Source: Arenicellales bacterium
Lineage (GTDB): Bacteria > Pseudomonadota > Gammaproteobacteria > BMS3Bbin11
Length of the DNA stretch: 64,000 nucleotides
Assembly: GCA_029287915.1 (NCBI GenBank)
Contig: JARFQE010000076.1
Span: 22,148 to 86,147, forward strand
Reading direction: 5' to 3'
This document shows, one piece after another, positions 25,436-35,369 of this stretch (position 1 is the stretch's first letter; every line of letters starts with the position of its first letter). Under the pieces are notes generated by a model. The model was not told the DNA's origin. It saw only the letters and a list, made by a program, of their open reading frames with translations, and ran no database searches. The translations under genes and the position numbers were made by a program.

Positions 25436-27291
25436 TGGAAATCGAATTACAGGAAATCCGGCAATTTATTTCGGTGGTTCCACCGTTTGACCTGTTGTCG
25501 GAAAGTGAGCTGAAGCAAATTGTCCAGCGTCTTGGTATAAGGTATTTACGACGAGGGAAGTTTTTGCCGCCTGATTCAAAAAGCCCACCATCCTTATATT
25601 TCATCCGCCAGGGTACTGTTTCACTCTATTCAACTGATAATGAGCTGATTGGTATGTTGGCAGAAGGCGAGCTCTGTACCGCATTTTGCGACACTGATGT
25701 AGATGCAATGATCCATGCCACGGCCACTGAAGACACACTGGTCTATGGCATCCCGTGTGTCGAGTTGTTTGACATTATTTCAAGCAAACCCCTGGTAAAG
25801 GAATTTCTTTTACATGAACCTACCCGGCGGTTGAAGCAGGCATCTACAGACACAAAGAAAAAACTGGCACAGAACGCCACACTAATGAATACACCGTTGT
25901 CTGCACTAGTGACCGGCAAGGTGGTTGATATTGATCTTGATTCATCAATACAGGATGCATCGGTAAGGATGACAGAGTCTGGGGTGTCTTCGTTGCTGAT
26001 AACAGAAGTGGGAAAGCTTACCGGGATTATAACAGACAGGGATATCCGCTCGCGCTGTCTGGCGAAGGGTTTATCTCCAGCAACACCAGTTAAGCAGATC
26101 ATGACGAGAGACCCGTTAAAGATGAGCAGTGACGCAATGGCCTTTGATGCTCTAATGATGATGACAAAAAAAAATATCCATCATCTTCCTGTTATCGATG
26201 GCCAGCAGGTTCGAGGAATAATTACAGCGACAGACCTGATCAGACAGGAAGGAAAAAATGCCGTATATCTCACTCGCTCAATACACAGGGCAGAGTCAGT
26301 AGACGCACTGGTTGAAATAAGTCGCATGATTCCGGATCTTCAATGGCAACTGTTTATCTCTGGTGGGTCTGCTGAACATGTCGGCAGAGCCATTACTGCA
26401 GTAAGCAGTGCACTTACAAGACGCCTGATAGAAATGGCAGAAAAGAAGTTTGGTCCCCCACCGGTTCCCTTCGCCTGGGTTGCAGCAGGGTCACAGGCAC
26501 GCAGGGAGCAGTCATCACATTCCGACCAGGATAATGGTCTGATAATTTCAGATAGAATGAGGCCAGATGATGAAGAATGGTTCAGATTACTGGCTGAGTT
26601 TGTTTGCGATGGCCTGAATGCATGTGGATTTGTCTACTGCCCAGGCGATGCGATGGCAAAAAACCCACAATGGCGTCAGACGGAAAATGTATGGACCAGT
26701 TACTTTATTAACTGGATAACAACGCCTGAGCCAATGGCACTGATGTTGTCCAGTATATTCTTTGATATACGGGTTATTTACGGTGATAAAAGCCTGTTGC
26801 AAAATATTCAGCAAAAGATTGTCGGAATTACAAAAAACAATCAGCTGTTTTTGGCTCACATGACGTCTAATGCCCTGCAACACAGAACCCCGCTGGGTTT
26901 TTTCCGTGACTTTGTACTCGTTGATGAAGGGGAACACAAAGACACGCTTGACCTTAAGCACAAGGGAATAGTACCGATTATTGATCTGGCGAGAATTTAT
27001 GCTTTGGCTGAGGGCATTGATAAAGTCAATACAGTCGAACGTCTGAAAGCTGCTGCAGGCAGTCCGTCACTGAGTCACGATGGAGCAGATAATCTTCTGG
27101 ATGCCTATGAGTTTATCAACAGGTTGCGTATGGAGCATCAGGTCGAGCAGATTAGAAATGGCGAGAATGCTGATAATTACCTGTCGCCGAAACAATTATC
27201 AAGGCTGGAACGTTCGCATCTAAAAGATGTGTTCAAGGTAGTGCAGACGATGCAGGAGTCTCTAGCACAGCGTTATCATACAGGACTCTAG
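25435..27291 (+). CDS. cNMP-binding / CBS / DUF294 nucleotidyltransferase-like regulator
   Basis: Domains in the 618-residue protein: a CRP-like cNMP-binding fold (about 10-130), a pair of CBS domains (about 155-275; GIITDRDIRSRC, GIITATDLIRQE), then a DUF294 GlnD-like nucleotidyltransferase core (VAAGSQARREQSSHSDQDNG, near 345-365) and its C-terminal helical domain. I choose the GTG at 25435, which overlaps the preceding stop and begins at the family's usual N-terminus; the ATG at 25420 would add five residues. Such proteins accompany acetate symporter/acs loci together with a DnaQ-like exonuclease. They are presumed to sense adenine nucleotides and regulate acetate use. Confidence 0.88.
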   Translation: MEIELQEIRQFISVVPPFDLLSESELKQIVQRLGIRYLRRGKFLPPDSKSPPSLYFIRQGTVSLYSTDNELIGMLAEGELCTAFCDTDVDAMIHATATEDTLVYGIPCVELFDIISSKPLVKEFLLHEPTRRLKQASTDTKKKLAQNATLMNTPLSALVTGKVVDIDLDSSIQDASVRMTESGVSSLLITEVGKLTGIITDRDIRSRCLAKGLSPATPVKQIMTRDPLKMSSDAMAFDALMMMTKKNIHHLPVIDGQQVRGIITATDLIRQEGKNAVYLTRSIHRAESVDALVEISRMIPDLQWQLFISGGSAEHVGRAITAVSSALTRRLIEMAEKKFGPPPVPFAWVAAGSQARREQSSHSDQDNGLIISDRMRPDDEEWFRLLAEFVCDGLNACGFVYCPGDAMAKNPQWRQTENVWTSYFINWITTPEPMALMLSSIFFDIRVIYGDKSLLQNIQQKIVGITKNNQLFLAHMTSNALQHRTPLGFFRDFVLVDEGEHKDTLDLKHKGIVPIIDLARIYALAEGIDKVNTVERLKAAAGSPSLSHDGADNLLDAYEFINRLRMEHQVEQIRNGENADNYLSPKQLSRLERSHLKDVFKVVQTMQESLAQRYHTGL

Positions 27292-27295
27292 TGGC

Positions 27296-27988
27296 ATGTT
27301 GAGCCGCTTGCTCTCATTTAGACAGGAAGCCAGGCGCAGGCACCTGCTTCGACATGCGCCAGCGGGTCCGTTGAAAGAATATCTTTCCGTGCCTTTAATT
27401 GATCCGAAGACGGATATACATTCTGTATCATTGATATCACTGGATTTTGAAACCAGTGGATTAAATTCGTCCGAGGATCAAATTGTAAGCGTGGGTTATG
27501 TCACGCTAGAGGATGGAGAAATAATGCTTTCTACCGCTCAGCACCGGCTGGTAAAGATAGATCAGGCACTGTCTGAGCAAAGTGTTGTAATTCACAGGAT
27601 TACTGATGACCTTTCTGCTGCCGGGGAGCCACTGGAAAAAGTAGTCGGCGAGTTATTAGTATCCCTGGCCGGTAAAGTAATGCTGGCGCATAATGCAACG
27701 ATTGAGACAACATTTTTAAAACAGGCATGTTTGAAGCTGTATGGTGAAAGCGTGGATTTCCCCGTCATTGATACCATGAAGATCGCGAGACAATGGTTCG
27801 AGAGACGAAACAAGGAGATTGTGCAGGGTGATCTGCGGTTGTTCAATTTGCGTAAGCGGTATGGCCTCCCCATGTATCAGGCCCACAATGCTTTGAGTGA
27901 TGCGGTTGCAACTGCCGAATTATTACAGGCTCAGATAGAACATATGGATAGTAGTAAGTGTTTGCCTTTGAAGAAGTTTTTAAGTTAA
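27296..27988 (+). CDS. DEDD 3'-5' exonuclease (DnaQ-like)
   Basis: The 230-residue protein has exonuclease motif I LDFETSGLN (Asp and Glu metal ligands, about residues 49-57), motif II around MLAHNATIE and motif III HNALSDAVATAELL, typical of the epsilon/DnaQ DEDDh class. It starts 4 bp after the DUF294 gene. The pair is common beside acetate genes, but what a nuclease does there is unexplained. Confidence 0.9.
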   Translation: MLSRLLSFRQEARRRHLLRHAPAGPLKEYLSVPLIDPKTDIHSVSLISLDFETSGLNSSEDQIVSVGYVTLEDGEIMLSTAQHRLVKIDQALSEQSVVIHRITDDLSAAGEPLEKVVGELLVSLAGKVMLAHNATIETTFLKQACLKLYGESVDFPVIDTMKIARQWFERRNKEIVQGDLRLFNLRKRYGLPMYQAHNALSDAVATAELLQAQIEHMDSSKCLPLKKFLS

Positions 27989-28082
27989 CTTTCCATTATA
28001 TCGTTTATAGCCTTTGACAGATAAACCGAGTTCAAGCAACATCCAACGAAATAGAAGAACTACCAGGAAATAGGAGAAACCC

Positions 28083-30020
28083 ATGTCTGAATCTAAAGTT
28101 TACCCAGTACCCGAAGAATTTGCCGATAATGCGCATATCAATAGTGAGCTTTATGAGGCTATGTATCAGCGATCTATTGAAGACCCGGATAAATTCTGGT
28201 CAGATCAGGCCGAGACATTTCTTGACTGGTCAAAAACCTGGGACAGTGTTCAGAACTGGGACTTCAAAACAGGTGTAATAAGATGGTTTGAAGGCGGCAA
28301 ACTGAATGTTTCATACAATTGCCTTGATAGACATCTTGATAGACGCGGTGACCAGGTCGCTCTACTGTGGGAAGGTGATGATCCGAATGTTGATAATAAA
28401 TTAACCTATCGTGAACTACATGAGCAGGTGTGCAAGTTTTCCAATGTCCTGAAGGCAAGAGGTGTTAACAAGGGAGATCGTGTTTGCATCTACATGCCAA
28501 TGGTGACCGAAGCAGCAGTAGCAATGCTTGCCTGTACCCGCATTGGTGCTGTCCACTCGATTGTGTTTGGTGGTTTTTCTCCCGATTCGCTTCGTGATCG
28601 TATTCTTGATTCAGATTGCCAGACGCTTATCACCGCTGATGAGGGTGTGCGCGGTGGTAAAGCCGTTGCACTGAAAGACAACGCCGATAAGGCCATGTCT
28701 GAATGCCCAAATGTACATACCTGTGTGGTGATTCGTCGTACTGGTGGCGATGTCAACTGGCAGCAAGGCAGGGATGTCTGGTACGACGAGCTGATGGCAG
28801 ATGCATCGACTGATTGTCCACCTGAAGAAATGGATGCGGAAGATCCACTGTTTATACTTTATACCTCCGGATCGACTGGAAAACCAAAAGGTGTCCTGCA
28901 TACAACAGGTGGATATTTGCTGTATGCCGCGATGACCCACAAGTACGTGTTTGATTATCATGATGGTGATATCTACTGGTGTACTGCTGATGTTGGCTGG
29001 GTTACCGGTCATACCTATATCGTATATGGACCACTGGCCAATGGCGCCACTACATTGATGTTTGAAGGAATCCCAACCTATCCGGATGCCTCCCGTTTCT
29101 GGCAGGTGATAGACAAACATAAGGTCAATCAGTTTTATACTGCACCGACTGCGATACGAGCATTGATGCGTTCAGGTGAAGAACTGGTAAAGAAAACATC
29201 ACGCAGCAGTTTGAAGCTGCTGGGAACTGTTGGAGAACCCATCAATCCGGAAGCATGGGAATGGTACTATCACGTCGTTGGTGATGCCCGATGTCCGATC
29301 GTAGATACCTGGTGGCAAACAGAAACCGGCGGCCATCTAATTACCCCGCTACCTGGCGCGACAGATCTGAAGCCGGGCTCGGCATCGAAACCATTCTTTG
29401 GCGTGCAACCTGCCATCGTCGATGAGCAAGGCAATGAATTGGAAGGTGAATGTTCAGGCAACCTGGTCATGAAGGCCCCATGGCCCGGTATGATGCGCTC
29501 GGTATATGGCGATCATCAGCGATTCATAGATACCTACTTCAGCACCTATCCGGGAACCTACTTTACCGGTGACGGTTGTCGGCGCGACGCTGACGGCTAT
29601 TACTGGATAACCGGGCGCGTTGATGATGTGCTTAATGTATCAGGTCATCGCCTCGGCACCGCGGAAATAGAATCGGCACTGGTGTTACACGACAGTGTTG
29701 CTGAAGCGGCAGTAGTTGGTTACCCACATGATATTAAGGGGCAGGGCATCTATGCCTATGTCACACTGATGGCAGATGCTGAGGAGTCAGATGAACTTAG
29801 TAAGGAACTGGTACACTTTGTTCGAAATGAGATTGGACCTATAGCAACTATCGATATACTGCAATGGGCACCAGGTTTGCCAAAGACACGTTCAGGAAAA
29901 ATCATGCGTCGCATCCTGCGCAAGGTTGCCGAGAACGATATCGGTAATCTTGGTGATACGTCGACACTGGCAGATCCGGCGGTGGTTGATCACCTGGTTG
30001 AGAATAGAGCAAACAAATAG
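28083..30020 (+). CDS. acs: acetyl-CoA synthetase
   Basis: Acs makes acetyl-CoA from acetate, ATP and CoA through acetyl-AMP. The 645-residue protein has the P-loop-like [20 protein letters not shown], the core WWQTETGG, the hinge [18 protein letters not shown], and the C-terminal [15 protein letters not shown] whose Lys is the conserved acetylation switch. AGGAG precedes the ATG. With the symporter it forms an acetate uptake and activation module. Confidence 0.98.
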   Translation: MSESKVYPVPEEFADNAHINSELYEAMYQRSIEDPDKFWSDQAETFLDWSKTWDSVQNWDFKTGVIRWFEGGKLNVSYNCLDRHLDRRGDQVALLWEGDDPNVDNKLTYRELHEQVCKFSNVLKARGVNKGDRVCIYMPMVTEAAVAMLACTRIGAVHSIVFGGFSPDSLRDRILDSDCQTLITADEGVRGGKAVALKDNADKAMSECPNVHTCVVIRRTGGDVNWQQGRDVWYDELMADASTDCPPEEMDAEDPLFILYTSGSTGKPKGVLHTTGGYLLYAAMTHKYVFDYHDGDIYWCTADVGWVTGHTYIVYGPLANGATTLMFEGIPTYPDASRFWQVIDKHKVNQFYTAPTAIRALMRSGEELVKKTSRSSLKLLGTVGEPINPEAWEWYYHVVGDARCPIVDTWWQTETGGHLITPLPGATDLKPGSASKPFFGVQPAIVDEQGNELEGECSGNLVMKAPWPGMMRSVYGDHQRFIDTYFSTYPGTYFTGDGCRRDADGYYWITGRVDDVLNVSGHRLGTAEIESALVLHDSVAEAAVVGYPHDIKGQGIYAYVTLMADAEESDELSKELVHFVRNEIGPIATIDILQWAPGLPKTRSGKIMRRILRKVAENDIGNLGDTSTLADPAVVDHLVENRANK

Positions 30021-30025
30021 AAAAT

Positions 30026-30196
30026 TTGTTTATTCGAAACTCTAGTAACGAAGCAAAGGAACGACACCCTGATGTGCTGGTCTTTGATGGCTGGGGCTCT
30101 AGACTGGGCGTAGCGGACTCCACAGGACAAGTATGTCGCGTGTCTTTTCGTAGCACGCGTAGAGATATGCAAGCGAATGTATTAAATAAAACTTAA
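30026..30196 (+). CDS. possible small gene or gene remnant after acs
   Basis: This 56-codon open frame starts with TTG six bases after the acs stop and ends TAA. The product contains HPDVLVFDGWGSRLGVADST and RSTRRDMQANVLNKT; codon use looks coding rather than random. No ribosome site is visible and I recognise no family. It could be a start-less remnant. Confidence 0.3.
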   Translation: MFIRNSSNEAKERHPDVLVFDGWGSRLGVADSTGQVCRVSFRSTRRDMQANVLNKT

Positions 30197-30207
30197 TACT
30201 TGGTACT

Positions 30208-32718
30208 TCAATAATCATACATCTCATCCAGCGAAGGGTTTTTCTTTTTCATCTCCTCCAGAACAGTGCTGAGATACTCGCGGTCCAGTATCTGTCCGCA
30301 TAGCGCACTTGCATCTTCGGGTATATTTTTACCAAAGATTCGTCTGAAGGGAGCATGTAATGGACTGGTGATAAATTTAACATAGCCAATGAGCAGGTCG
30401 GATGGCTTAATCGCAATGCCAAGTTCATCGAATGAGCCGTTGATACGAATCGGTGCCTGCAGACCGAAGATTCTGGCTTTTTTCGCTTGCGGGAAAAGTG
30501 ACAATGAAACCTCTTCCTGCTGAAAGTTTACGTTCAGATTTCCGATCATATAAATTTTGGTGGAGTCAACAACAAGCAGTTCCTCAGATAATGTACCGTC
30601 CTCGACATCTAACAGTGCTACGCCACAATTAAACTTAGACTCCTTCTTGTTCAGTTCCGGCAATATGGCCAGAAACAGGTTCACTGACCATATGTTTAGA
30701 ATACTCGAATCGATGTTTTCTGGCCACAGGGCAAAATCGAACTGGCCATTAGCGTGTTCAAGTCCATGCTTGAAATCACGACCAGACAGCTCAAGATCAA
30801 TCCTTGTGCTAATCAGGCCATCAGCTGGGGAGTCTGGTTTGATGTGCCTATACAGTACACCATAATCGAACTTATCCATATCGAGTTTAAGACGTCCTTC
30901 TACGTTCTGATCATGCTGTACAAGTTGCAGCTCTCCATTGATGAAACCGCCGGGTATGTCAAGTTCGAAGTTCTTAACGTACAGTGACTTGTCTGTAACG
31001 CGCAGTTGTAGTTTTCCTCCACCGAGATCATCATCGCCAGAAAGAACTTGCCTGGCTTCAAGCTGCAAAGTCATATGAACATTGGGGTATGAATGTGATT
31101 CCTTAATCCCTTTGCTCAATGTTCCATTGATTGGCACTTTCTTTCCTTTTCTAGCCCGGGGTGCTACATCACCTATTGCGTTATCAGTTGCCTCAGGAAA
31201 CAGTGAAAAACCTTCAACATTAAAGTCATTGATCTGGAATCTGTGACTAACGAGGTTTAAATCCCAGTGAGTTTCGCTCCCGCTGGTATCAATAAAAATC
31301 TGTCCCCCGAGATCACTATCGCCTATGCGTGCCTTCAGGTTACTGACACGAAACCCTTTCGGGTCAATATTCAATTTCCCATTGAACTGGAAAGGACCGA
31401 AAGGTGGAAAGTCATTATTCAGCAGTTTGTTCCAGTGATCGAGACGTTTCCCCTTAATGTCGAGCGCTATGAATAAGGATCGATTACTTACTGGAAGATC
31501 GATATTGCCAGTAAGTTTTATAACTGAATGATTGAGTGTAGTGGTCAGATCCAGGTAGACTTTTTCCTGTTTGCTAAAAAACTCGCTTAGCCTGTTCGAT
31601 GTCAGTTTCAGCTGTATCGATTCATCATCTATATTACCGGTTAAGTCAAGCTTTACCTGATTATCAGTGTCGGCAAGAAGTGTCGCTGTTGAAAAGGTGA
31701 GTTTACGACTCCTGTCATTAGCCGGGTTATGCAGGTTCCAGTGTCCTTCTGACAGGTTTATCCTGAAAACAGACTGTTCGAGTATCTGCTTAAGGTCGCC
31801 ACCATGCAGATCAGCATTGAAAGTCAGGTCACTGCTATAGGCGTCAAGACCTTCCACAAGCCCGGGCCACGACAACACCTGGCCGATATCAACTTGCTGC
31901 GCATTTAGTTTTACCGTGCCATCAAACGTCTTGTTTGACGATTTAAGCTGTAATTCAAGATTGACGGGCTTATCAGCAACGTGTCCCTGCATTTGCATAT
32001 GCCAGGGTTTATTGTTGATCAAATTGCGGAGCAGGTCCGATGTAGCTGTGAACCTGTAAGGAATATCTTTACTTGTTCCGTTAATGTTTGCAGTTAGATG
32101 AGTTTTATCGTGTGTGTTTATGACGATCTCATCAATTCTGTTGTTGAATTCACGTTTAAGCTTGTCATCTTTATAGTTTATGTTCAAATCCGTTAGTCTG
32201 AATTCTTCAATCCAGATCTTCTTCTGTTTGATGTTTTTATCGCTGGCTGCTGGGGTCTTCTCTGTTGCCTTGTTTTCGCTCTGTTGCGTTTTCTTTGTGG
32301 AGCTAATAAATGATTTCCAGTTTTGCCTGCCATCGACGGACTGCTCAAGATTGAGCTGGATTGATGATGCAGATATCTCAATAAATTCCAGCTGACCGGA
32401 AATAATCGGTAACAGGGCCAGTTGCACTCGTGCTTCGGCGACGCTTATGATATCTTCTGCTGACCACCCTATGTCATTGGCAATATGGAGCTGATCGACG
32501 ACCAGCGTGGGATAGAAGCTGATAGCAAGGCGAACCTCACCATCGATACGAACATCATGGCCAGCTGTTTCCGAGGCCTTTTTGACAAATTGCTGACGCG
32601 CGCCTTCCAGTGGCACAGTGATATTGGCATAGGACAATATGCCAATGATTATGGAAATCAGCGTAACAGGAACCACAATGGCACGGAAAGCGATTACAAT
32701 AACCTTTCTTATTTTCAT
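30208..32718 (-). CDS. AsmA-family envelope protein
   Basis: The 836-residue protein has one N-terminal membrane anchor (about 10-30) and a very long beta-rich body with AsmA-type motifs: near the N-terminus VRIDGEVRLAISFYPTLVV, and C-terminally YMIGNLNVNFQQEEVSLSL with the closing QAPIRINGSFDEL. AsmA-like proteins form a periplasmic bridge for phospholipid transport to the outer membrane. It is divergent from cti, so both neighbours concern membrane lipids. Confidence 0.92.
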   Translation of the reverse strand: MKIRKVIVIAFRAIVVPVTLISIIIGILSYANITVPLEGARQQFVKKASETAGHDVRIDGEVRLAISFYPTLVVDQLHIANDIGWSAEDIISVAEARVQLALLPIISGQLEFIEISASSIQLNLEQSVDGRQNWKSFISSTKKTQQSENKATEKTPAASDKNIKQKKIWIEEFRLTDLNINYKDDKLKREFNNRIDEIVINTHDKTHLTANINGTSKDIPYRFTATSDLLRNLINNKPWHMQMQGHVADKPVNLELQLKSSNKTFDGTVKLNAQQVDIGQVLSWPGLVEGLDAYSSDLTFNADLHGGDLKQILEQSVFRINLSEGHWNLHNPANDRSRKLTFSTATLLADTDNQVKLDLTGNIDDESIQLKLTSNRLSEFFSKQEKVYLDLTTTLNHSVIKLTGNIDLPVSNRSLFIALDIKGKRLDHWNKLLNNDFPPFGPFQFNGKLNIDPKGFRVSNLKARIGDSDLGGQIFIDTSGSETHWDLNLVSHRFQINDFNVEGFSLFPEATDNAIGDVAPRARKGKKVPINGTLSKGIKESHSYPNVHMTLQLEARQVLSGDDDLGGGKLQLRVTDKSLYVKNFELDIPGGFINGELQLVQHDQNVEGRLKLDMDKFDYGVLYRHIKPDSPADGLISTRIDLELSGRDFKHGLEHANGQFDFALWPENIDSSILNIWSVNLFLAILPELNKKESKFNCGVALLDVEDGTLSEELLVVDSTKIYMIGNLNVNFQQEEVSLSLFPQAKKARIFGLQAPIRINGSFDELGIAIKPSDLLIGYVKFITSPLHAPFRRIFGKNIPEDASALCGQILDREYLSTVLEEMKKKNPSLDEMYDY

Positions 32719-32856
32719 TTTAGTATTGTCGACCTGTGCGGATAGTTCTGTTCATTGTAGTTAGTTGATAGAATCCAAAGTTTGTCAGACTCCATACTAA
32801 AGATCGAGTCAAAATGTTCTAGTTAAAGTAACAAACAATTGCTTCCGAGAAATACT

Positions 32857-35274
32857 ATGCCTGCCATCGAGTTAACTAATCACCGCTTTGTCCCGCTATT
32901 TCTGCTGTTTATTTTCACCATGCTTGCACTTTCATCATGCGCAGTTAAAGAGGAGCCAGTTACTGTCGGACAGGCAACCATTGACCTGGATCTGATACAG
33001 ACTCTACCGAAAGAAAAGATCTCCTATGAGGACAGTGTAAAACCTGTAATACAGCGTCGCTGCGTGGTTTGCCATGGCTGTTACGATGCACCATGCCAGT
33101 TAAAGCTGTCGTCACCTGCGGGAATTCAGCGTGGTGGTAGTAAGGAAAAGGTATATAACGGTGCCCGTTTCAAGACCATGGCGCCAACCCGTCTCGATAT
33201 TGATGCTAAAACGCCTGAACAATGGCGCCAGAAGAATTTTCACGCAGTCCTCAATGAAACAGAGAACGACCCTGCAGCCAATCTGAGTCAGTCAGTGCTT
33301 TATCGCATGCTTAGGATGAAGCAGCTATCTCCGCAGCCGCGCACAGGCATGATCCCCGACAGGATCGATCTGTCGCTTGACCGAAAACAGACTTGTCCGA
33401 CCCTGGAAGAGTTTGACGAATACCAGAAAAAATTTCCCCAGCAGGGGATGCCTTTTGCGATGCCTAACCTTCAGGATGATGAGTACCGGGTACTCGTCCA
33501 GTGGCTTGCTCAGGGTGCTCCTGTGTCAGCTGACAAGGTGCCCTCGGTTGCTGCACAGAAGCAGATCAAAATCTGGGAAGATTTTCTGAACGGAGAAGGC
33601 CTCAAACAGCAACTTGTCAGCCGTTATATCTACGAGCATTTATACATCGGTCATCTTCATTTTAAAGGCACAGATGAACGTGAATTTTACCGGCTGGTCA
33701 GATCAACTACGCCAGCTGGTCAGCCAGTAAATGAAATCCCAACGGTGCGTCCGTATGATGATCCCGGTGGGAAATTCTTCTATCGTCTGCACCGTTATCA
33801 GGCTGATATTGTCGCCAAGAACCATGTGGTCTATGAACTGTCGGAGAAGCGCCTGAATACTATCAGGGAGCTGTTTATCAAGCCGGACTACACAGTGACT
33901 AAGCTGCCTTCATGGGAACCGGAAATCGCCTCCAATCCGTTCAAGGCTTATGCTGAAATCCCTCCTATATCTCGCTACAAGTTCATGTTGGATAATGCCA
34001 GGTTCTTTGTCGAAGGTTTCATGAAGGCACCGGTCTGCCGTGGAATGATCGCTCTGAATGTAATCGAAGACCAGTTCTGGGTAGTGTTCCTCGACCCGGA
34101 AAAAGACCAGATGCTGGGTAATACGGATTTTCTGCAGGAAGTGTCTGATTACCTGCAAATCCCATCAGCACAGGCAGGCGACATCAGGCTGTTCGGGACC
34201 TGGAAGAAATATTTCAAGCTTGAGCAGGCGTATGTAACCAAGCGATTCAGATATTTCCAAGCGATGAACCAGTACGACATCAAAGATGCGATGAATTTTC
34301 TATGGGATGGAGATGGCAAGAATCCGAATGCGGCACTTACCGTTTTCAGGCATTTTGATTCCGCATCAGTCAGTCCCGGTTTTGTCGGTGATTACCCGGA
34401 TACTGCCTGGGTCCTGGATTATCCTACCTTTGAAAGAATTCATTATCTGCTGGTTACCGGGTTCAACGTATTTGGAAACCTGAAACATCAGCTGCATACC
34501 AGGCTATATATGGATTTTCTGCGTATGGAAGCAGAAGACATGTATCTTGCCTTTTTACCCACCAGTCACCGGACTCAGATTCGCGACAGCTGGTACGAAG
34601 GCATGCGTAAGGGAATGGAGAGAGAATTTGAAGGTATTGATCACTGGATGCAGAAGGATGTAGTTACGGGCTATAAAACCGATGACCCGCAGCGCGAACT
34701 GTTCCAGAATATGGAGAAAAAACTGGCCCCTGTACTTGCGCGTGCTGATGTTATAAATCGTTGTAATGCAACTGATTGCAGGAATATTAAGGGAAGTGAA
34801 AAAAAACGGGCAGATGTTGCCATGCAGAAAATCGCCGCTATCGATGGCTTCGTACTTGTCGCTTTTCCTGATCTTGCTTTTGTCCGTGTGAAGAAAGGGA
34901 GCAAGCCTGAAGATGATCTGGGATACACCATTATTCGTAACAAGGCCTATAAGAATGTGACATCAATGTTCAGTGATGAAGAGGACAGCAAAACAAGAGA
35001 TTACAGCAATGATTCATTGACAGTTGTCGACTGGCTGGAAGGTTCATATCCGAATTTCTTCTTTGAGGTCGATTTCGGTGATATTGAGAAGTTTACCGAG
35101 CACTATGCCAGCCTGGAGAATCGACAAGACTACGAACGTTTCGTCAGTATCTATGGCGTACGAAGAACCAATCAAAGATTCTGGAAGACGGCAGACTGGT
35201 TTCAGGATAAATCGCGTCAACTAGAACCTGTGCTATCAGGTTTGTTCGATCTCAATCGCTATGAGAACAGGTAA
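32857..35274 (+). CDS. cti: fatty acid cis/trans isomerase
   Basis: Cti converts cis-unsaturated fatty acids of membrane phospholipids to trans, giving fast protection against solvents, heat or toxic compounds. The 805-residue protein has an N-terminal membrane/lipoprotein-like segment (LALSSCAV) and the family heme-binding motif CVVCHGCYDAPCQLK (about residues 67-81), plus the long C-terminal body normal for Cti. The ATG at 32857 is preferred over an upstream TTG at 32839. Confidence 0.95.
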   Translation: MPAIELTNHRFVPLFLLFIFTMLALSSCAVKEEPVTVGQATIDLDLIQTLPKEKISYEDSVKPVIQRRCVVCHGCYDAPCQLKLSSPAGIQRGGSKEKVYNGARFKTMAPTRLDIDAKTPEQWRQKNFHAVLNETENDPAANLSQSVLYRMLRMKQLSPQPRTGMIPDRIDLSLDRKQTCPTLEEFDEYQKKFPQQGMPFAMPNLQDDEYRVLVQWLAQGAPVSADKVPSVAAQKQIKIWEDFLNGEGLKQQLVSRYIYEHLYIGHLHFKGTDEREFYRLVRSTTPAGQPVNEIPTVRPYDDPGGKFFYRLHRYQADIVAKNHVVYELSEKRLNTIRELFIKPDYTVTKLPSWEPEIASNPFKAYAEIPPISRYKFMLDNARFFVEGFMKAPVCRGMIALNVIEDQFWVVFLDPEKDQMLGNTDFLQEVSDYLQIPSAQAGDIRLFGTWKKYFKLEQAYVTKRFRYFQAMNQYDIKDAMNFLWDGDGKNPNAALTVFRHFDSASVSPGFVGDYPDTAWVLDYPTFERIHYLLVTGFNVFGNLKHQLHTRLYMDFLRMEAEDMYLAFLPTSHRTQIRDSWYEGMRKGMEREFEGIDHWMQKDVVTGYKTDDPQRELFQNMEKKLAPVLARADVINRCNATDCRNIKGSEKKRADVAMQKIAAIDGFVLVAFPDLAFVRVKKGSKPEDDLGYTIIRNKAYKNVTSMFSDEEDSKTRDYSNDSLTVVDWLEGSYPNFFFEVDFGDIEKFTEHYASLENRQDYERFVSIYGVRRTNQRFWKTADWFQDKSRQLEPVLSGLFDLNRYENR

Positions 35275-35335
35275 AAAAGATCTTTTTAGATAAGATTTAG
35301 ATATTTTCTAGCTGGTATTACCTAAAACCTGTTAG

Positions 35336-35353
35336 TTACGTATATATACGTAA
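35336..35353. repeat. 18-bp perfect palindrome within a larger nested inverted repeat
   Basis: TTACGTATA/TATACGTAA is perfect and sits between convergent cti and the nuclease-fold gene. Flanking CCTGTTA (before) and TAACAGG (after) extend the symmetry outwards, and TACCTA/TAGGTA adds another pair. It may terminate or pause both transcripts, or be a protein site. Confidence 0.6.
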
Positions 35354-35369
35354 TAGGTATAACAGGGAA

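Noticed and set aside
30130..30160. CGCGTG...CACGCG hairpin after acs as a terminator
   Set aside because: No T run on either strand, and it lies inside the 30026-30196 coding-like frame.
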